Shown in pieces: positions 60,247 through 64,000 of a DNA stretch of 64,000 bases. The notes under the pieces were generated by a model. That model made no database searches. It saw only the letters and a list, made by a program, of their open reading frames with translations, and had not been told where the DNA came from. Made by a program: the position numbers and the translations under genes. Source of the DNA: Kiloniellales bacterium (GTDB taxonomy: Bacteria > Pseudomonadota > Alphaproteobacteria > Kiloniellales > JAKSBE01); the NCBI GenBank assembly GCA_030066685.1, contig JASJBF010000017.1:1-64000 (forward strand), in the 5' to 3' direction. Within the stretch, counting starts at the first letter, position 1. Every line of letters begins with the position of its first letter.

Positions 60247-61929
60247 ATGGACATCCACAAGCTCGACAGCGACATCAGCGTCGCGGCGCAGGTCTCGGTG
60301 GCCGGGATCCCGGCGCTCGCCGAGGCCGGCTTCAAGACCATTATCTGCAACCGGCCGGACGGCGAAGGCAACGACCAGCCGCTGTTCCACGAGATCGAGG
60401 AGGCGGCGCAGGAGGCCGGAATCGAGGCGCACTACCTGCCGGTCGAAAGCGGCAAGGTGACGGAGGAGGACGCCGCCGGATTCGGCAAGATCCTGGACGC
60501 CGCGCCCAAGCCAGTGCTGGCCTTCTGCCGCAGCGGCACCCGCTCGGTCACCCTCTGGTCGATGAGCCGCGCCGGCAAGATGGCGCTGCCGGAGATCCTC
60601 GCCAAGGCCAAGGACGCGGGCTACGACATGCATGGCGTGGTCCGCCGCATCGCCAACAAGGGCCGCACGCCGTCAGAGGCGGTCGACGGCAAGTTCGACG
60701 TGGTCATCGTCGGGGCCGGCGCCGCCGGGATCTCGGTCGCCTCCTCCCTGCTGGCGCGGGAGCCGGAGCTGGAGATCGCGGTGATCGACCCGGCCGACAT
60801 CCATTACTACCAGCCGGGCTGGACCCTGGTCGGCGGCGGCGTCTTCGGCGCTGACCAGACGGTGCGCACCCTGTCCTCGGTCCTGCCGCCCAAGGTGCAC
60901 TGGATCAAGGCCGCGGTCGCCGCCTTCGAGCCGGAGCGCAACGCCGTGCTGCTGGAGGGCTGCCGGCTGATCGAGTACGGCCGGCTGGTGGTCTGCCCGG
61001 GCCTGAAGCTGGACTGGCATAAGGTCGAGGGCCTGGTCGACACGCTGGGCAAGAATGGGGTGACCTCCAACTACCGCTTCGACCTGGCGCCCTACACCTG
61101 GGCGCTGGTCAAGGGCCTGCGCCAGGGCACGGCGCTCTTCACCCAGCCGCCGATGCCGATCAAGTGTGCCGGGGCGCCGCAGAAGGCCATGTACCTCTCG
61201 GCCGACCACTGGCGGCGCACCGGGGTGCTGAAGGACATCGACGTCTCCTTCTACAACGCCGGCGGCGTGCTCTTCGGGGTGAAGGACTACGTGCCGGCCC
61301 TGATGGACTACGTCGAGAAGTACGACGCGGTCCTGATGTTCAACAGCAACCTGGTGGCCATCGACGGGCCGGCGAAGACCGCCTACTTCGAGAAGACCGA
61401 CGCCGAGGGCAAAAAGGAGACGGTCAGCCGCAGCTTCGACATGATCCACGTCTGCCCGCCGCAGTGCGCGCCGGACTTCATCCGAGTCAGCCCGCTGGCC
61501 GATAAGGCCGGCTGGGTCGACGTCGACCAGAACACCCTGCGCCACAAGACCTACGAGAACATCTGGAGCCTGGGCGACGTGATGAACGCGCCCAACGCCA
61601 AGACCGCGGCGGCAGCGCGCAAGCAGGCCCCCGTGGTGGCGCAGAACCTGCTGGCCGACCTGGGCAGGGCCGCGGGCGTGGCCCACTACGACGGCTACGG
61701 CTCCTGTCCGTTGACCGTGGAGCGCGGCAAGATCGTCCTGGCCGAGTTCGGCTACGGCGGCAAGCTGCTGCCGAGCTTCCCGCCCTGGCTGATCGACGGC
61801 CGCAAGCCGAGCCGCCTGGCCTGGCTGCTGAAGGAGAAGATCCTGCCGCCGGTCTACTGGAAGGCCATGCTCAAGGGCCACGAATGGCTGGCCAAGCCCA
61901 ACCTGGTGCGGCCCGAGGTCGTCAACTGA
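60247..61929 (+). CDS. Fusion of DSP/rhodanese-like (DUF442) sulfur transferase and sulfide:quinone oxidoreductase
   Basis: Residues about 1-135 form the DUF442 phosphatase/sulfurtransferase-like domain of Blh proteins, with Cys94 in CRSGTRS. Residues about 148-560 form an FAD-dependent sulfide:quinone oxidoreductase: VVIVGAGAAG (154-161), Cys250 (VVCPGLKL), Cys307 (IKCAGAPQK) and Cys403/Cys407 (HVCPPQCAP). It oxidises sulfide to a persulfide with electrons to quinone; the N-terminal cysteine may receive the sulfane sulfur directly. It follows persulfide dioxygenase by 28 bases and precedes SulP by 28 bases. In many genomes these domains are separate genes. Confidence 0.87.
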   Translation: MDIHKLDSDISVAAQVSVAGIPALAEAGFKTIICNRPDGEGNDQPLFHEIEEAAQEAGIEAHYLPVESGKVTEEDAAGFGKILDAAPKPVLAFCRSGTRSVTLWSMSRAGKMALPEILAKAKDAGYDMHGVVRRIANKGRTPSEAVDGKFDVVIVGAGAAGISVASSLLAREPELEIAVIDPADIHYYQPGWTLVGGGVFGADQTVRTLSSVLPPKVHWIKAAVAAFEPERNAVLLEGCRLIEYGRLVVCPGLKLDWHKVEGLVDTLGKNGVTSNYRFDLAPYTWALVKGLRQGTALFTQPPMPIKCAGAPQKAMYLSADHWRRTGVLKDIDVSFYNAGGVLFGVKDYVPALMDYVEKYDAVLMFNSNLVAIDGPAKTAYFEKTDAEGKKETVSRSFDMIHVCPPQCAPDFIRVSPLADKAGWVDVDQNTLRHKTYENIWSLGDVMNAPNAKTAAAARKQAPVVAQNLLADLGRAAGVAHYDGYGSCPLTVERGKIVLAEFGYGGKLLPSFPPWLIDGRKPSRLAWLLKEKILPPVYWKAMLKGHEWLAKPNLVRPEVVN

Positions 61930-61957
61930 CGGCGGGCCTAGCGGCGGAGAAATCCCA

Positions 61958-63724
61958 ATGATCGAACGGCTGTTGCCCTGCGTGGGCTGGCTGCGCCGCT
62001 ACGACGGGGCGGCGCTGCGGGGCGACGGCCTGGCGGCGGTGATCGTCACCATCATGCTGATCCCGCAGAGCCTGGCCTACGCCCTGCTCGCCGGGCTGCC
62101 GCCGCAGGTCGGGCTCTACGCCTCGATGCTGCCGCTGCTCGGCTACGCGCTCTTCGGGTCGTCCAACGCCCTGGCGGTGGGCCCGGTGGCGGTGGTCTCC
62201 TTGATGACCGCGGCGGCGGTGGGCGAGATCGCCGCCAGCGGCACGCCGGAATACCTCGGCGCGGCGCTGGCACTGGCGCTGCTGTCGGGAGTCTTTCTGA
62301 TAGCGCTGGGGCTCCTGCGGCTCGGCTTCCTGGCCAGCCTGCTCAGCCATCCGGTGATCTCCGGCTTCATCACCGCCTCCGGCCTGCTGATCGCGGCCAG
62401 CCAGCTCAAGCACATCCTGGGCATCGACGCCGGCGGCCACACGCTGCTCGAGCTCGGCCGCTCCCTCGCCGGCGGGCTCGGCGAGGCCAACCTGCCGACC
62501 CTGGCGATCGGCGCGGCGGCGACGGCCTTCCTGTTCTGGGTCCGCAGCCGGCTGAAGCCTCTGGCGCAACGCCTCGGCCTCGGCCCGCGGCTGGCCGATT
62601 TCCTGGCCAAGGCGGGCCCGGTCGCGGCGGTCCTGGCGACCATCCTGCTGGTCCGGCTCTTCGCCCTCGAGGCCGAGGGCGTGAAGGTGGTCGGCGAGAT
62701 CCCCCAGGGCCTACCGCCAGTGACCCTGCCGCCCTTCGACCTCGAGCTGTGGCGGAGCCTGCTCCCCTCGGCGGTCCTGATCTCGGTGGTCGGCTTCGTC
62801 GAATCGGTCTCGGTCGCCCAGACCCTGGCCGCCAAGCGGCGCGAGCGGATCCAGCCGGACCGCGAGCTCCTGGGCCTCGGCGCCGCCAACATCGCGGCCG
62901 CGGTCGGCGGCGGCTATCCGGTCACCGGCGGCTTCGCCCGCTCGGTGGTGAACTTCGACGCCGGCGCCCGGACGCCCCTGGCCGGCGTGCTGACTGCGGT
63001 CGGCATTGGCCTGACTGCGCTGCTGCTGACGCCCCTTTTCCACCAGCTGCCCAAGGCGACCCTGGCGGCCACCATCGTGGTCGCGGTGCTGTCCCTGGTC
63101 GACCTCGGCGCCCTCAAGCGGACCTGGATCTACTCCAAGGCCGACTTCGCGGCCATGGCCGCGACCATCGTCACGGTCCTGACCGCCGGGATCGAGGCCG
63201 GCATCCTGGCCGGGGTCGGACTCTCCCTCGTCCTCTTCCTGGTCCGCTCCGCCCGGCCGCACATGGCCGTGGTCGGCCAGGTGCCGGGCACCCACCACTT
63301 CCGCAACGTGCTGCGCCACGAGGTGGTGACCAGCCCCCAGGTCCTGAGCGTGCGGGTCGACGAGAGCCTCTACTTCGCCAACGCCCGCTGGCTGGAGGAC
63401 CGGCTCTACGACATGGCGGTCGCCGAGCCGGCGCTGCGCCACGTTGTGCTGATCTGCAGCGCGGTCAACGAGATCGACGCCAGCGCCCTGGAGAGCCTGG
63501 AGACCCTGGCCGAGCGCCTGGGCACCGCCGGCATCAACTTCCACCTCTCCGAGGTCAAGGGCCCGGTCATGGACCGGCTGAAGCGCAGCGACTTCCTCGC
63601 CCACCTGAGCGGCCGGGTCTTCCTCAGCCAGCACGACGCCCTGGCCGCCCTCGACCCGGAGACCACCCGCAGCGCCGAAGCGGCCCTGCGCCCGGAACGC
63701 TCCGGCGCCGCGCTGGCCGTCTAG
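61958..63724 (+). CDS. SulP-family anion transporter with STAS domain
   Basis: This 588-residue inner-membrane protein has a SulP core (about 12-14 membrane segments, including LIPQSLAYALLAGLPPQVGLYAS) and a C-terminal STAS domain (about 445-555, VNEIDASALESLETLAERL). It transports sulfate or other small anions. As the last gene of the sulfide operon it probably moves sulfite/sulfate produced by sulfide oxidation, but direction is unknown. Confidence 0.9.
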   Translation: MIERLLPCVGWLRRYDGAALRGDGLAAVIVTIMLIPQSLAYALLAGLPPQVGLYASMLPLLGYALFGSSNALAVGPVAVVSLMTAAAVGEIAASGTPEYLGAALALALLSGVFLIALGLLRLGFLASLLSHPVISGFITASGLLIAASQLKHILGIDAGGHTLLELGRSLAGGLGEANLPTLAIGAAATAFLFWVRSRLKPLAQRLGLGPRLADFLAKAGPVAAVLATILLVRLFALEAEGVKVVGEIPQGLPPVTLPPFDLELWRSLLPSAVLISVVGFVESVSVAQTLAAKRRERIQPDRELLGLGAANIAAAVGGGYPVTGGFARSVVNFDAGARTPLAGVLTAVGIGLTALLLTPLFHQLPKATLAATIVVAVLSLVDLGALKRTWIYSKADFAAMAATIVTVLTAGIEAGILAGVGLSLVLFLVRSARPHMAVVGQVPGTHHFRNVLRHEVVTSPQVLSVRVDESLYFANARWLEDRLYDMAVAEPALRHVVLICSAVNEIDASALESLETLAERLGTAGINFHLSEVKGPVMDRLKRSDFLAHLSGRVFLSQHDALAALDPETTRSAEAALRPERSGAALAV

Positions 63725-63750
63725 GCCGTTCTCTCGCGGACCGGGGATCG

Positions 63751-63790
63751 CCTCCTCACCCTGACCTCTCCCCCGCAGGAGGAGGAGAGG
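63751..63790. repeat. REP-like element (third copy)
   Basis: CTCACCCTGACCTCTCC followed by a 7-bp stem (63765-63771 with 63784-63790) resembles the two other palindromes at 52.9 and 58.4 kb. It follows the SulP stop by 26 bases. Confidence 0.55.
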
Positions 63791-64000
63791 CTTCCGACGG
63801 CCCGCCAAGCCCTGGCCCGTCTCGGAGCCGGCAAAAATGCACGGCGTTTTAGCCGACATGGCCCCGGAGCTGCAAAATCCCAAACAATACAATAAGTAGT
63901 GCGGGCGCAAATTTCCCGCAATTTGTAGATAAATACTTCAATTTACAGTCGGTTAGCTAGTACTTTTAGCTAGTTCGAAATATATTGAAGGTTATATTTC
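63791..64000. other. AT-rich tail at the right edge
   Basis: From about 63840 the sequence becomes clearly AT-rich, with short palindromes (GCGGG at 63900-63904 with CCCGC at 63914-63918) and two direct copies of TTAGCTAG (63953-63960 and 63967-63974). It may be the promoter of a gene beyond the window or the edge of foreign DNA. No gene seen. Confidence 0.45.

Noticed and set aside
1-64000. CRISPR arrays, rRNA and tRNA genes
   Set aside because: I saw no regularly spaced repeats and no tRNA or rRNA signature by reading; this is not a computed search.

Overview
The window is a very GC-rich (about two thirds G+C by eye) stretch of chromosome, tightly packed with genes in short operons. The gene set suggests a free-living, heterotrophic alphaproteobacterium, probably near Rhodospirillales. 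It has ABC uptake of taurine and quaternary amines, several demethylating FAD/folate oxidoreductases, a Coq7-type hydroxylase, DUF1499 and short REP-like palindromes between genes. That placement is inference; no rRNA or other phylogenetic marker is present. I recognised no tRNA, rRNA, CRISPR array or insertion sequence.

Layout. 0.2-4.7 kb (- strand): tauABC behind an MttB-family methyltransferase. 5.0-6.8 kb: an exported vanadium haloperoxidase. 7.1-15.0 kb (- strand): a long run of a HisD-like dehydrogenase, DegT-type aminotransferase, quaternary-amine ABC transporter (ATPase, permease, binding protein), Usp protein and dimethylargininase-like hydrolase. It is controlled at its head by a divergent LacI regulator and a perfect 14-bp operator, and is the best candidate here for an undescribed catabolic pathway. 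16.3-19.7 kb: threonine synthase, an alpha/beta hydrolase and an integrase homologue without its catalytic tyrosine, followed by a 744-bp gene-poor stretch. 20.4-27.3 kb: HxlR regulator with flavin oxidase, exported glutaminase, head-to-head peptidoglycan recycling genes (LdcA and an Mpl/MurC-like ligase), and an M28 peptidase.

27.4-37.3 kb: three 800-residue FAD/GcvT oxidoreductases (dimethylglycine/sarcosine dehydrogenase family) with two divergent LacI regulators, presumably methyl-amine or betaine breakdown feeding C1 units to folate. 37.4-45.3 kb: L,D-transpeptidase, Gfo/Idh/MocA oxidoreductase, folE, DUF1499 lipoprotein, SDR; then on the - strand a photolyase-like protein whose domains look permuted, a DCC-Coq7 fusion and a lipoprotein esterase. 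45.7-54.8 kb: TPR lipoprotein, ECF sigma/anti-sigma pair, Na+/H+ antiporter, NAD(P)H:flavin-type reductase and small housekeeping or hypothetical genes. 55.0-58.3 kb: FMN glutamate-synthase-like protein, DksA/TraR-like zinc protein, and a MarR regulator divergent from a secreted unknown protein across a perfect inverted repeat. 58.5-63.7 kb: sulfide detoxification unit of Crp/Fnr regulator, persulfide dioxygenase, a phosphatase/rhodanese-SQR fusion and a SulP transporter, with a 17-bp Crp-type palindrome in the divergent promoter. The last 170 bases turn AT-rich.
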